Source: Verrucomicrobiales bacterium (GTDB lineage Bacteria; Verrucomicrobiota; Verrucomicrobiia; Limisphaerales; JAYPXF01). From it: a stretch of DNA of 64,000 bases. The notes beneath the pieces are model-generated. The model made no database searches. It was not told where the DNA came from and was given only the letters and a program-made list of their open reading frames with translations. The stretch lies in assembly GCA_002715965.1 (NCBI GenBank), contig PBAL01000075.1, positions 1 to 64,000 of the forward strand, written 5' to 3'. Each line of letters starts with the position of its first letter. Position 1 is the stretch's first letter. Below are positions 18,092 to 27,548 of the stretch, one piece after another. The translations under genes were made by a program, and so were the position numbers.

Positions 18092-19378
18092 TCATTCGTG
18101 CCGAAGCGCCTCTATCGGATCCAAGTCCGCGGCTTGTGAGGCTGGATAAATCCCGAACACCACACCCACCGCACCGGAAATCCCAAACGCAATGATTACC
18201 GAAATCGGGGTCACGATCGTCTTCATGTCCGCGAGGTGTGAGACGATGACGGGGATCACCACTCCAAACACAACCCCGATCAATCCCCCCCCGATCGAAA
18301 GCACCACCGTCTCGACAAGAAACTGCGTGACGATGTCGTGCTTTTTCGCGCCCAGAGCTCGGCGAATACCTATCTCACGTGTCCGCTCGGTCACGGTGGC
18401 GAGCATGATGTTCATGATCCCGATGCCTCCAACGATGAGCGAAATCGCGGCAATCGATCCCAGCACGATATTGAAGATCCGCTTGGTTTGTTCGGCCTGC
18501 CGAAGCAGTTCGATGGGGACGATCACCTCGTAGTCCGCCGTGTCGTGGAATTTCTCCAACAGCGTCTTGATCTGCGGCACGGCGGTCTGCACCGCATCAG
18601 TGCTCGTGAAACGAACCGTGATCTGATGCAGCTCAACCTTCTCCGCCTGATAGCTGCCGGCGGAGCGGTTGATAATGGTTTCCCCAAAACGCGCCTTTGC
18701 GGAGGAGAGCGGGACGTAGACGTTATGATCGACGGTCGCACCTTCAGATTCCCCCGCTTGCGGCCGCTGCTTTTCGATGCTGGTTTCGCGGACGATTCCA
18801 ACCACCTTGAAGTAGTCCGCGCCCATGCGGACTTCCTGCTCGACGGGGTTTTCGTAAGGGAAAAGATGTTCGGCGAGGCTCGCTGTCAGCACACAGATGT
18901 TGTTGCGGCTGCGTTCGTCCGTGTAGGTGAGGAAGCGGCCACGAACGACTTCGAGGCCGGTCATGTCCGGATAGATGGGATGCGTCCCGATGACCTGCAC
19001 GGGGAACATGATGCTGTTGAAACGGACCTCCTCGCGAATAATCCGCATGGGAAGAACCGTGTCTACATTCTTGATCGTCGCACGGATGCTGTTTGCGTCC
19101 TGATAAGTCAAACCGTAGTCGTTGACGTAATCGCGCTTGGCGCTGGACATGGACTTTTCCTGGGGGGGCTTGACGCTGCGGATGATGATGTTGCTGCTAC
19201 CAAGTTTCTTGATCGCCTCCTGGGCCTCGTAAGACGCGCCTTCACCGATGGCCAGCATCGCAATGACGGAGCAGACCCCGAAGATGATTCCGAGCATCGT
19301 CAGGCCGGAACGCATCTTGTGCAGCAACAGACTCTTGATGCCCAGCTGGACAATTCGAATGAGCGTCTTGAGACGCAT
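18092..19378 (-). CDS. MacB-type ABC transporter permease
   Basis: Inner-membrane permease of the MacB/FtsX family, 428 residues. A first membrane helix near residues 25-45 (GLTMLGIIFGVCSVIAML) is followed by a large periplasmic domain of ~230 residues, then three C-terminal helices (from about residue 305) with the FtsX-type phrase GGIGIMNIMLATVTERTREIGIRRALGA between helices. The ATPase is encoded separately by the preceding gene; start and stop overlap in ATGA at 19378. Together with the adaptor and TolC-like genes upstream it forms a MacAB-TolC-like tripartite exporter. Such systems carry antibiotics, peptides or lipoproteins; the cargo here is unknown. Confidence 0.92.
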   Translation of the reverse strand: MRLKTLIRIVQLGIKSLLLHKMRSGLTMLGIIFGVCSVIAMLAIGEGASYEAQEAIKKLGSSNIIIRSVKPPQEKSMSSAKRDYVNDYGLTYQDANSIRATIKNVDTVLPMRIIREEVRFNSIMFPVQVIGTHPIYPDMTGLEVVRGRFLTYTDERSRNNICVLTASLAEHLFPYENPVEQEVRMGADYFKVVGIVRETSIEKQRPQAGESEGATVDHNVYVPLSSAKARFGETIINRSAGSYQAEKVELHQITVRFTSTDAVQTAVPQIKTLLEKFHDTADYEVIVPIELLRQAEQTKRIFNIVLGSIAAISLIVGGIGIMNIMLATVTERTREIGIRRALGAKKHDIVTQFLVETVVLSIGGGLIGVVFGVVIPVIVSHLADMKTIVTPISVIIAFGISGAVGVVFGIYPASQAADLDPIEALRHE

Positions 19379-20115
19379 CAGCCGGTGAGTTCCAGCTTCT
19401 TGCTGTTGTCCACCTTGACGGGCGCGCGCTTGACGTCTTCACGATCGATCACTCCGTCCTTCATGTGCACGACGCGTTGCGCGCGCTCGGCGACCTCGTC
19501 CCCGTGCGTGACGAGAATCATCGTCTTGCCCTGCTGATTGAGGCGATCGAACAAGTCGAGGATTTCCAATCCGGTCTTGGAATCGAGATTTCCGGTTGGT
19601 TCATCAGCAAGGATAAGCAGCGGATCATTCACCAGCGACCGCGCGATAGCCACGCGCTGTTGTTGGCCGCCGGAAAGCTGCTTCGGCCGGTGATCCGTGC
19701 GATCTCCGAGGCCGACGAGATCCGCCAGATCTTCGCAGTGCTTCTCGCGATCGGAGAGGTCCAATCCCTGGTAGAACAAGGGAACAAAGATGTTCTCGAT
19801 CACGCTGAGCTGTTGAATCAGGTTGTAAGACTGAAAGACGAACCCAAGCGTGCGTCCGCGAAACGCCGACAGCTGATCGTCGTCCATACTCGCGACGTCT
19901 TCACCACCCAGGTAGTATTTCCCCGCGGTTGGCCGATCGAGGCAGCCGAGAATGTTCAGGAGCGTGGATTTGCCGGAACCCGAAGCGCCCATGATGGCAA
20001 CATACGAGCCTTCTTCGATCGTGAGGTCCACACCGTGCAGGGCTTTGACCCGCACTTCTCCCATGTCGTAGACCTTCTCGAGGCCTTCGATCCGAATGAT
20101 CTCCCGATTGGCCAT
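19378..20115 (-). CDS. ABC transporter ATP-binding subunit (MacB/LolD type)
   Basis: Cytoplasmic ATPase of 245 residues. Walker A is GASGSGKST (near residue 43), the signature is LSGGQQQRVAIARSL, Walker B is LLILADEPTGNLD, and the switch His is in ILVTHGD. The sequence is of the LolD/MacB class that drives FtsX-type permeases. The last ~15 residues are a Lys-rich tail. Its stop overlaps the start of the permease, and its start overlaps the stop of the adaptor, so the three are translationally coupled. Confidence 0.95.
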   Translation of the reverse strand: MANREIIRIEGLEKVYDMGEVRVKALHGVDLTIEEGSYVAIMGASGSGKSTLLNILGCLDRPTAGKYYLGGEDVASMDDDQLSAFRGRTLGFVFQSYNLIQQLSVIENIFVPLFYQGLDLSDREKHCEDLADLVGLGDRTDHRPKQLSGGQQQRVAIARSLVNDPLLILADEPTGNLDSKTGLEILDLFDRLNQQGKTMILVTHGDEVAERAQRVVHMKDGVIDREDVKRAPVKVDNSKKLELTG

Positions 20116-21806
20116 CAGGTGTTTTTCTTGTCCTTCTTGACCTTGGGCTTGTTGGCCCTGGCTTCGGCGTTCTTCTTCTTGTCGACCTTCTGGTTCGCCT
20201 TGTCAGCGCGACGCTTGGCCTCCTCATCCATTTCCATGTCCGCCCGGCCGACCTGTTGCGCCGCTTTAAGTTCTTCCGCGCTCGGAATCTTCACCGCATC
20301 TGGTCCGGTGATGTCTTCAGTGGAAGCAAAGCTGCCTTCCATATCAATCGCGTCTCCCAACACAATTGGTGAAAGCAGCACCTCGTCCCCCGGATTGACC
20401 CCTGAGCGGATCTCGATCATCGAATCGTTGAACATTCCAACCTCGACAGGAACCGCCAGATTATCGCTGCCGCTGCGCACAAAGCACACCTGCTCATTGC
20501 CAATCGTCGTGACGCATTGAATGGGTACAGTCACCACATCGGAGAGGTTGGTGACCACGATCTCAGCGCGACCGGACACACCGGGTTTCAAATCGGAAAG
20601 ACGTTCGTTGATCCAGACCTCGGTCTTGTATACCTTCAGGTTGGGATTGTAGTAACGGCTGCGAGTGTCGGGAAGCGGTGCCACGCGCCGAATGAAGCCG
20701 GACAACTTGTTTTCGGGCAGCGAATCAATCGAGACGATACAGGGAAGCCCTTCCTTCACCTGGCGCACGTGTGATTCGTGAACCATGATCTCCAGCATCA
20801 TCTGTGAAACATCAGGCAGTTTCAGGATGCGATACTTCGAGGAAATGCTCGCCCCGACTTCGATGCCCGGATAGCGATAATTCGAAGGCGGTTGATAAAC
20901 GACCAGGCCTTCTCTCGGAGCGTGAACCTTGCAGAGCGAAAGCTGGTGTTTGTATTCCTCCAGGCGCTCCTCATAGGCCTTCAACGACCGCTTCTTCGAC
21001 TCCAAGGCGGTTTCGTAAGAGCGAATGCTGGTCTTCGACTTCTGTTTGGTACGTACGAGATCCAGTTCCTGGTCCCGAATCTTGGCCTGCGCGAGACGGA
21101 CGGCCTTTGGGTAGTCGTACTTCACCGCAATATCTCGCTCGAGCTTGTATTGCCGGATGTTCAGCTCCTGCTTCGTCAGACTCAGTTCGTCCGCGCGAAG
21201 CTCAACCTCGGTGGCGTATCCCCGCTCCTTGAGCTTCTTCGTCTTGTCCAGGCGATCGCGGGCGCGCTCAAGTTCTTCCTCCGCAATTTTGATCTTCGCG
21301 GCAAAGTTCGTCATCGTGATCGGCCACTCGCCTTCCTTGTATTTCTCCAGGTCGGAGTTGGCGATTTCCAGGGAGAGCGTTTCTTCATCAATCTCCGCTT
21401 CCCAAGTCAGGCGGCTGAGATTCAACGATTCGTGCGCATACTCAAGCTTCAGCTTGGCTTCTTCAACGTTCTGTTCCTGCGATGCGATCTTTTCGCGCAG
21501 TGTGGAAGAATCCAATTCGAGCAGCAGGTCGCCCTTCTTGACCACCGATCCTTCGGGGATAATCCATGTGATCTGCAGCGTGTAGTCAGTCTCATTTCGA
21601 ACGACGTGCTCGGAGGTCGCGGTCAGCGTCCCGCCCTCAACAATCGAAACCATGAAATTGGATCGCTTCGCGACGTGGTAGTCCGCATCGATCATCTCGA
21701 TCTCTTGGGTGTCCTTGATGCTGAACGCCAGCCCGCCACCGATAAGCAGCACGACCAGCAGGATCCAGATAGGTTTTTGCTTCAACGTATTCATTGCGAA
21801 ATTCAT
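20115..21806 (-). CDS. HlyD/MacA-type periplasmic adaptor
   Basis: Membrane fusion protein of 563 residues linking the ABC transporter to the outer-membrane channel. A single N-terminal anchor (IWILLVVLLIGGGLAFS) is followed by split lipoyl-like segments (EGSVVKKGDLLLELDSS and HAPREGLVVYQ) around a long charged coiled-coil hairpin (residues about 90-260). A beta-barrel domain and a Lys/Ala/Asp-rich tail come next. The ATG at 21806 is used; a TTG one codon earlier and an ATG at 21794 are alternatives. The start lies 3 bases past the stop of the TolC-like gene. The coiled coil is longer than in E. coli MacA, as might suit a different periplasmic span. Confidence 0.9.
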   Translation of the reverse strand: MNFAMNTLKQKPIWILLVVLLIGGGLAFSIKDTQEIEMIDADYHVAKRSNFMVSIVEGGTLTATSEHVVRNETDYTLQITWIIPEGSVVKKGDLLLELDSSTLREKIASQEQNVEEAKLKLEYAHESLNLSRLTWEAEIDEETLSLEIANSDLEKYKEGEWPITMTNFAAKIKIAEEELERARDRLDKTKKLKERGYATEVELRADELSLTKQELNIRQYKLERDIAVKYDYPKAVRLAQAKIRDQELDLVRTKQKSKTSIRSYETALESKKRSLKAYEERLEEYKHQLSLCKVHAPREGLVVYQPPSNYRYPGIEVGASISSKYRILKLPDVSQMMLEIMVHESHVRQVKEGLPCIVSIDSLPENKLSGFIRRVAPLPDTRSRYYNPNLKVYKTEVWINERLSDLKPGVSGRAEIVVTNLSDVVTVPIQCVTTIGNEQVCFVRSGSDNLAVPVEVGMFNDSMIEIRSGVNPGDEVLLSPIVLGDAIDMEGSFASTEDITGPDAVKIPSAEELKAAQQVGRADMEMDEEAKRRADKANQKVDKKKNAEARANKPKVKKDKKNT

Positions 21807-21809
21807 CAA

Positions 21810-23618
21810 TCAGTTCAGGTTTGCCAAACCATCGAAGACCTGTTCAGGGGTCAGGAGGTCTTCTTCCAAGCCGGGAACCGGTCCGGTGTTTTCAGTCGGA
21901 ACAGCCCCGTCCGTCCGGAGCCACCAGCGATCCTGATCCATCTTCAAGACGCCCAGATCGATCAGAAATTTCAATCGGGCATCAAAATAATCCACCACCA
22001 CGCGGGTAACGGCGTTCTGCGCATCGAGCAAGGCGTCCTGCGCTTCCAGCTTGTCCCGAATGCGCGCTTTGCCGGTTTCGATGAGCAACTGCATGATTTC
22101 ATCGTCCGTCCGTTCCAACGCCAGCTCCAGGGCCTTTTTCTGGATCTCGTAGTCGCGCCTCAACTGCTGAAGCGAACGAAGACCTTCCCGAACTGCGTCA
22201 CGCGCATCGTCCAAAGTAATCGTCAGGCTTCGAAGCTCGGATTGAAAATTGATCAAGGTCGTCCGGTACGTATTGCGCTCCGATCGGCGATTGAACGGAA
22301 GATCCAGCTGCAGACCGGCCGAAGCCTTGAAATCACCCGGATCGAAGTCCGTGTAATCCGCGCCGTCATTCTGCAAAGACACATCGGAGACAAACTTCAG
22401 ATCCGCCTGCAGGGCATTGGCCGCGACCTTGATCTTCCGCTTTCGATCCTCGAACTGATCGATGGCGTTCAGGATGTCCAATTTGTTTTCCACTGCGGAG
22501 TGATAGGCATCGACAGCGTCGATCTCCACCAGTTGCAGACCGACCTGTTTCAATTCCTGGAAGATGGACGGATTCAACACCAGATGAACTCCCAACGGAA
22601 TGTTCAGCTGCTTTTTGAATTCATCGAGCCGATCCTGATACTGCTGAACCGCGCGAATGTAACCGCTCTTCGCATTGAGCTGTTGCTGGAGCGCCTGATC
22701 GGCCTGGAAACGCTGCATCACTCCCTGCTCCACCTTGAACGTGGCCTCATCCGAGGTTTCCTTTCGCCGCAGATAATTTCGGTAGGCGTTGCGCACCTGA
22801 TCCTGCTTCTGGAGCAGGCGGACATACTGCGTGATGATGCCGACTGCGAATGTCTGCTGGAAAAGACCAAACTCACGGATCTCATAAATCACATTGCGTT
22901 CCGCCTGAGTCAGGTTTTCCCCGACGATGGCCCGACCCGCTCCGCGAAGCAGGGGTTGCATGAAATTCAATGAAGCAACCGTGGTAATCGATCGGCGTGG
23001 GTCGCCCGTAAAATAACGGACCATGTCATTCGCCAAGGTCGCTGAAACCGTTCCTCCCGTCGTGAGCAGTTGGCTGAACCCAAGCTGGTTGCCATTGGAG
23101 TCCAATCGCAGGTCCTTGTCGGACTCCCGGTCGCCCCCGGCATTCAGCCGACCGAAAGCCTGCTTTTCAAAATCAAAGCGTCGTCCGGTCAAGGCGAGTG
23201 CCGACAGGTAGAGCCGCTCCTTGCGCGATTGATAGGAACGATTGTTTTCGATCGCTCGGCTGAGCGCTTCCGGAATGTTGATCTTGCGATTCTCCGAACT
23301 GGCCGCGCGTTCATCGATCAACTCCGAAGGTGGAATCTCCTCCGGCTCACGGCTCGAATAGTCCGTATCAATCGTAAACGCATTGGTCGTGCCGAGCGTG
23401 CCCTTGGTCTTGTAATCGATGATGCTGTAGACCTGCTCGTCCGCCTTCTTATGGAAATAACTCGTGCTGCAGCCTGCCAGCGATAGCAGACTGGCAACAA
23501 GCACGAGGCGAATTGTCAGCGATCCATTCAATCCAGATTGGGGAGAGCCAAGTGGCTCAAGCGGGGTTGGACGATTGTACGTGTCCGTATTATTCACCCG
23601 GATTTCAAGGTATTTCAC
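21810..23618 (-). CDS. TolC-family outer-membrane efflux lipoprotein
   Basis: Outer-membrane channel of the TolC/OMF family, 602 residues, with the two usual helical repeats (residues about 140-370 and 390-590). A lipobox, LSLAGC, lies about 50 residues from the assigned GTG start. Because signal peptides are usually shorter, the true start may be an internal TTG closer to the lipobox; no ATG is available. It lies 25 bases downstream of lnt, whose product N-acylates lipoproteins, and immediately upstream of the adaptor gene, so the set is probably one transcript. N-terminal tail length is uncertain; family is firm. Confidence 0.9.
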   Translation of the reverse strand: MKYLEIRVNNTDTYNRPTPLEPLGSPQSGLNGSLTIRLVLVASLLSLAGCSTSYFHKKADEQVYSIIDYKTKGTLGTTNAFTIDTDYSSREPEEIPPSELIDERAASSENRKINIPEALSRAIENNRSYQSRKERLYLSALALTGRRFDFEKQAFGRLNAGGDRESDKDLRLDSNGNQLGFSQLLTTGGTVSATLANDMVRYFTGDPRRSITTVASLNFMQPLLRGAGRAIVGENLTQAERNVIYEIREFGLFQQTFAVGIITQYVRLLQKQDQVRNAYRNYLRRKETSDEATFKVEQGVMQRFQADQALQQQLNAKSGYIRAVQQYQDRLDEFKKQLNIPLGVHLVLNPSIFQELKQVGLQLVEIDAVDAYHSAVENKLDILNAIDQFEDRKRKIKVAANALQADLKFVSDVSLQNDGADYTDFDPGDFKASAGLQLDLPFNRRSERNTYRTTLINFQSELRSLTITLDDARDAVREGLRSLQQLRRDYEIQKKALELALERTDDEIMQLLIETGKARIRDKLEAQDALLDAQNAVTRVVVDYFDARLKFLIDLGVLKMDQDRWWLRTDGAVPTENTGPVPGLEEDLLTPEQVFDGLANLN

Positions 23619-23643
23619 ATGAAACCCGCTGATTATGAAGGAG

Positions 23644-25305
23644 TTAGGAAGGCTCTACCCGCGCCGGTTGAACTCCTCCAGCCAAGGCCAGTCGTCCCCG
23701 CATAACTGACAATCCGACGACGGCGAAGCAGCCCCAGACAAACCAATTCCCATGCTTCCAATAGAACGTCGTGATGTTGTGAAGTGGCAAACGCACATCG
23801 AACTGCTGGATACCTTCCGCGTAAACCGAGCCCGTCCTGGGTAATCCAATTTTGCTTCCGCCCGCGTCTGAGAACGCGTCTCGCACACGCCCCGCCGGAT
23901 CGATCCAGCAGGAGATTCCGTCATTGGCCGAACGCAAAAGCGGACGCCCGGTTTCCACCGAGCGAAAGATGGAGTTGATCGCATGCTGCCACTGCTCCGG
24001 TCCGCGGCCGAACCAACCGTCGTTGGTAAGATTGATGAGGTAACGCGTCTTCTCTGTAACCGCGCGCCGGGCGAGATGCGCAAAGGCATCTTCGAAACAG
24101 ATCAACACCGAGGCATTCAACACCGGGAATTGCACTGCCTCCGTTCCCGGCTTGAAGCCCACCTCGATCGGAGTGAACCACTTGAGAAGCGGAAGCCATT
24201 CCGACAACGGAACGTATTCCCCAAAGATCACGAGATGTTGCTTGTCATACTGCGCGACCAGTTCACCCGCGGGGCTGACAAGGAATGCGGTGTTGAAATG
24301 ATCGGGCCGGCCGGGTGGTCCCACACCTTCGGCGTAGCGGGCGTCATTCCCATTACACACCAGCCACACTTCATGTTCACGGACCAGCTCGATCACCTGC
24401 TCGGAAATGTGCCTCTCATGACGAAGGTAGCCCGGCATGGCAGCTTCCGGCCAAAGCAACAATTGCGGTTTGTCCTTCAACGCCTCGCGTGACAGTTCCA
24501 GCAGGCGATTGAATCGATTGGTCTCAGCGGCAGGATCCCAAATCATCGTCTGCGGGACACTTGGTTGAATGGTGGCAACCCTCACCGGAATCGCAGATCG
24601 CTCCATCGCCTGATCGATCTCCCGGACGCGGCCCGTTCCCCACGCAAAGATCAGTGCGACCATTGAGAGCGGCAGAAAAATCTCGCGCCACGCCATGGCC
24701 CGCGAGCTCGGATTCCGTGCCATGCCTTCCAACGCCAAGGCGAACGAAATGGAAAACCAGACAACGAGGAACGAAAGCCCCCCCACACCGGTGATCGAAG
24801 CCAGTTGAATCAACGGCACCAATTCGAACTGCGTAACGCCAACCTGCAACCAGGGGAAGCCGGTCAGGAAACGTCCGATCGTAAACTCGATCGCCACCCA
24901 GAGCGCTGAGAGTTGGATCGCCCAGATCGTGCGGCCAATCCACGTCAAGGCGCACGGATCGCCATCAAACCTCTTAAGCAGCCAGCCGGCAAACCAGGCC
25001 CAGCCTCCATAGTACACCGCGTGATAGCTGCTTAGCGCGACCCATCCCAGAACCGGAAACCCGGTCACCGGCATGAAGTTCATCCAGTACAGCGAAGGCA
25101 GCGCGAACCCCAGACCGAAGATCGAGCCCATCTGAAACGCCCCCTTTCCCGGCTCCGTCCGTGTCAGGATCAGCAACAAGCCAGGAATCACCCACGCCAG
25201 TCCCGCTACGCTCGACCGTGGAAACGCGAACGAAAACGCAATCCCCAGGACAAGGGCCAAGCCGCGTCTCCATCGGGTAGATAATTTGGTGGGATCAAGA
25301 TTCAC
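23644..25305 (-). CDS. lnt: Apolipoprotein N-acyltransferase
   Basis: Inner-membrane enzyme of ~553 residues that adds the third acyl chain to lipoproteins. About six N-terminal membrane helices are followed by a periplasmic nitrilase domain. Catalytic residues are recognisable: Glu in LLLWPEAAMPGY, Lys in AQYDKQHLVIFGEYVP, and Cys in ASVLICFEDAF; the active-site phrase NLTNDGWFG is also present. The start is taken at GTG 25305 (VNLDPTKLS) because the longer frame runs through a palindromic repeat and into the upstream gene. It sits 25 bases before a TolC-like gene whose product itself has a lipobox. Confidence 0.92.
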   Translation of the reverse strand: MNLDPTKLSTRWRRGLALVLGIAFSFAFPRSSVAGLAWVIPGLLLILTRTEPGKGAFQMGSIFGLGFALPSLYWMNFMPVTGFPVLGWVALSSYHAVYYGGWAWFAGWLLKRFDGDPCALTWIGRTIWAIQLSALWVAIEFTIGRFLTGFPWLQVGVTQFELVPLIQLASITGVGGLSFLVVWFSISFALALEGMARNPSSRAMAWREIFLPLSMVALIFAWGTGRVREIDQAMERSAIPVRVATIQPSVPQTMIWDPAAETNRFNRLLELSREALKDKPQLLLWPEAAMPGYLRHERHISEQVIELVREHEVWLVCNGNDARYAEGVGPPGRPDHFNTAFLVSPAGELVAQYDKQHLVIFGEYVPLSEWLPLLKWFTPIEVGFKPGTEAVQFPVLNASVLICFEDAFAHLARRAVTEKTRYLINLTNDGWFGRGPEQWQHAINSIFRSVETGRPLLRSANDGISCWIDPAGRVRDAFSDAGGSKIGLPRTGSVYAEGIQQFDVRLPLHNITTFYWKHGNWFVWGCFAVVGLSVMRGRLALAGGVQPARVEPS

Positions 25306-25332
25306 CAGGAACTCACGTGCGCATCGTCGTAG

Positions 25333-25351
25333 CACAGGCGGCCCGCCTGTG
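25333..25351. repeat. Perfect 9-bp palindrome
   Basis: CACAGGCGG and CCGCCTGTG are separated by one base, in the 67-base gap between the metal transporter gene and lnt. From memory this palindrome is dispersed in verrucomicrobial genomes; not verified. It could also act as an mRNA processing or stability hairpin within the operon. Confidence 0.6.
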
Positions 25352-25372
25352 ACCACCCCGTTGAATGCGGAC

Positions 25373-26017
25373 TCAAACCACCAACCAATACGTCCCGCAA
25401 ACCAACGCAGCCAACGAACACACTCCGAAGACGGCATTGGGACCGAAAGGTTCAATCCACCTCGACCTCGTCATGCGTCCGACACCGGCCGCAAACAGTG
25501 TCATCGAAGCAATTGTCCCAACTCCATACGCAACAAGAAACAACACCGAATCCAACCGCGTCGGCATCGCAATCGCAGGCAAAACCGCGCAGAAATGCGC
25601 ACTGCCCGCAAACCCATGCAAAACGCCGATCAACCAGGCAGCATGACTATGCGTGTGCGCACCGCCTTGAAGATGACAATGTGGATGAGCGTGCTTCACC
25701 GCTCCATGTTCATGTTCGTGATGATGAACGCGGCCTCGTTGAATGATCCGAAGCCCCCACAAACCCATCGCCACCAGCATCACCCCCACAATCACTTCCG
25801 ACCAACCAGAGAAACTTTCGATCGGAATCAAATCACGAAACGCCAATGCAATCAGCCCCACCATCGCCACACCAAGGGAATGCCCCACGCCCCAGCGAAA
25901 GCCCAATCGCGCCCCCTCACCCTCCCTCGCCGACAAAGGTGCCACCGCAGCCAGATGATCCGGCCCCGAGACAACGTGAATGGTTCCAGCAAGAAATCCC
26001 AACCAAGCACCGAGCAT
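25373..26017 (-). CDS. NicO/UreH-like divalent metal transporter
   Basis: Inner-membrane protein of 214 residues with about six helices. Helix I has the signature HVVSGPDHLAAVAPLS, matching the HX4DH nickel/cobalt motif. A His-rich cytoplasmic loop follows (alternating His/Glu over residues about 97-130), then HGFAGSAHFCAVLP. This is the pattern of NicO/RcnA and UreH-like transporters. The direction of transport cannot be told from sequence. The gene stands first in the minus-strand run leading into lnt; the gap holds a palindrome. Confidence 0.82.
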   Translation of the reverse strand: MLGAWLGFLAGTIHVVSGPDHLAAVAPLSAREGEGARLGFRWGVGHSLGVAMVGLIALAFRDLIPIESFSGWSEVIVGVMLVAMGLWGLRIIQRGRVHHHEHEHGAVKHAHPHCHLQGGAHTHSHAAWLIGVLHGFAGSAHFCAVLPAIAMPTRLDSVLFLVAYGVGTIASMTLFAAGVGRMTRSRWIEPFGPNAVFGVCSLAALVCGTYWLVV

Positions 26018-26393
26018 AAATTCGCGCGCAGCTTAACGACCACCCAGACCTTGAACAGACTTAAAACCAACGACACGCGCCAATGCGCGTAATTGCAGAT
26101 GGCTGGTGGAGCGCGGGGTTTATCCCGCTTCAACGTGGCAATGCAAAGCTGCGTTGGAGAGTTATTTGATTCGTTTACAAAGAGAGACCGTGAAGCGGAA
26201 TCAATTCTGCGCTCCAGCCCAACCGCCGGTTCGCAACCACTGACCTGCAGTCCCTCCCGCCAATGACTACGCACGATCTTGGGGTGATTCCTTTGTTCGC
26301 ATCCGACGTGCAAGAAACGACGCAATTACATAAACATGTCAATTCACGGACAAAGCGATCGCTTGGAGGTGAATCAAGCGTTAGCCTTCGCCC
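26018..26393. other. Repeat-rich gene-free stretch
   Basis: These 376 bases separate divergent genes. They contain a perfect hairpin at 26075-26090 (ACGCGC, loop CAAT, GCGCGT) and an inverted pair of repeats at 26108-26132 and 26191-26215. No gene with a plausible start or domain was seen. The promoters of both flanking genes must lie here or at its edges. Confidence 0.55.
26108..26215. repeat. Inverted pair of 25-base repeats (REPIN-like doublet)
   Basis: 26108-26132 and the reverse complement of 26191-26215 agree at 20 of 25 positions by eye, including GGAGCGC at one end and CCGCTTCA at the other. The left copy also holds its own small palindrome, GCGGG/CCCGC. About 58 bases separate the arms. 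This is the layout of a REP doublet. Confidence 0.6.
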
Positions 26394-27548
26394 ATGGCCC
26401 GCCCCAATCGATCGCGCATTCTTCCGAAACGTATCCAACAAATCGCTCGCCGTTCCTTTCTTCGCACCGGATCGATTGCAATTGGAGCGGCAGCTGGTTC
26501 GACATTGGCAGCTCAATCGCCCAAGCGGCTGGTCGATCGGGATCTCGCAGAGGCGATGGGACGCGCGGAATTGTCCATGCTCTTCAAAGGGAACTCAGCT
26601 GCGGAAGCACGCCAGTGGCAGAAAGAGTTCCGCAAGAAACTGGAATCACTCATCGGTGATTCGTCGCCTCCGGCCAAGTGGACTGTCACGGTTGAAGACG
26701 TTTCCAAGCAACCAGACCACACCCGGCATCAACTCCTGCTCGAAGCACCGGGTGTTCCGTCCGCGCCGGTCTACCTGCTGATTCCCAAGGGCATCAAGCA
26801 GGGTGAAAAACGTCCGGGCGTTCTCGCAACGCATGGACACGGAGAATTCGGCTACGAACCGATTGCTGGCCGAAGCGACATCCCGGGCGTGGCTGAGAAC
26901 ATCAAGCGGCACAACTACGACTACGGCCTACAATATGTGCGAGGCGGATACGTGGTAGTTGCGCCCTGCCTCATTCCCTTTGGTCGTCGGGTGGATCGCA
27001 AGAAATATGGCGGCAAGGACCCGTGCGCCGTTTCGTTCGTCCGCATGCAGGCGCTTGGCAAGTTGCCGCTCACCGCAAATCTCCGGGATCAACGTTGGTG
27101 TCTGGATCTGTTGCAGAGTCGTCCTGAAGTCGACCGCGACCACATCGGCGCGGTGGGCCTCTCGTATGGCGGGAGGATGACCATGATGGTCTCCGCCATC
27201 GACCAGCGCATCAAGGTCGCCTCAGTCAGCGGTGCGTTGAACCTCCTACAAGAGCGCATGACCCTGCGGCACAGTTGCGGCGCGCAGATGATTCCTGGCT
27301 TGTTGAATTATGGCGATTACTCCGAAATCGGTTCCCTGATTGCGCCCCGTCCCTGCGTTTGGGAAACAGGTTCAACGGACGGATTGATCGTGCCGAAATG
27401 GGACGAGGTGTTTCGAAATCGCCTTCGCAAGATCTATCGCGCACTCGGCGTTCCTGATCAGCTCCACTTCGATCAATTCGAAGGCGGCCACGTCTGGAGC
27501 GGCCGGATTGCATTCCCGCTCTTCGACAAGGTATTGAAAGGAAAGTAA
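26394..27548 (+). CDS. Tat-exported alpha/beta hydrolase (dienelactone-hydrolase-like)
   Basis: Hydrolase of 384 residues of the acetyl-xylan-esterase/dienelactone-hydrolase-like group common in planctomycetes and verrucomicrobia. A twin-arginine-like leader (ARRSFLRTGSIAIGAAAG) lies near residues 18-40. The nucleophile elbow is VGLSYGGRM, the oxyanion region GVLATHGHGEFG, the acid probably in ETGSTDGLIVP, and the catalytic His in FEGGHVW. It ends in TAA immediately followed by the ATG of the sulfatase gene, so the two are probably translated as a pair and may act on the same polymer, one removing esters and the other sulfate. Confidence 0.83.
   Translation: MARPNRSRILPKRIQQIARRSFLRTGSIAIGAAAGSTLAAQSPKRLVDRDLAEAMGRAELSMLFKGNSAAEARQWQKEFRKKLESLIGDSSPPAKWTVTVEDVSKQPDHTRHQLLLEAPGVPSAPVYLLIPKGIKQGEKRPGVLATHGHGEFGYEPIAGRSDIPGVAENIKRHNYDYGLQYVRGGYVVVAPCLIPFGRRVDRKKYGGKDPCAVSFVRMQALGKLPLTANLRDQRWCLDLLQSRPEVDRDHIGAVGLSYGGRMTMMVSAIDQRIKVASVSGALNLLQERMTLRHSCGAQMIPGLLNYGDYSEIGSLIAPRPCVWETGSTDGLIVPKWDEVFRNRLRKIYRALGVPDQLHFDQFEGGHVWSGRIAFPLFDKVLKGK

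Noticed and set aside
20892..22973. A 693-codon open frame on the plus strand over the TolC-like and adaptor genes
   Set aside because: It is antisense to two well-supported genes, has no domain or signal, and reads like a shadow frame of a G+C-rich coding strand.
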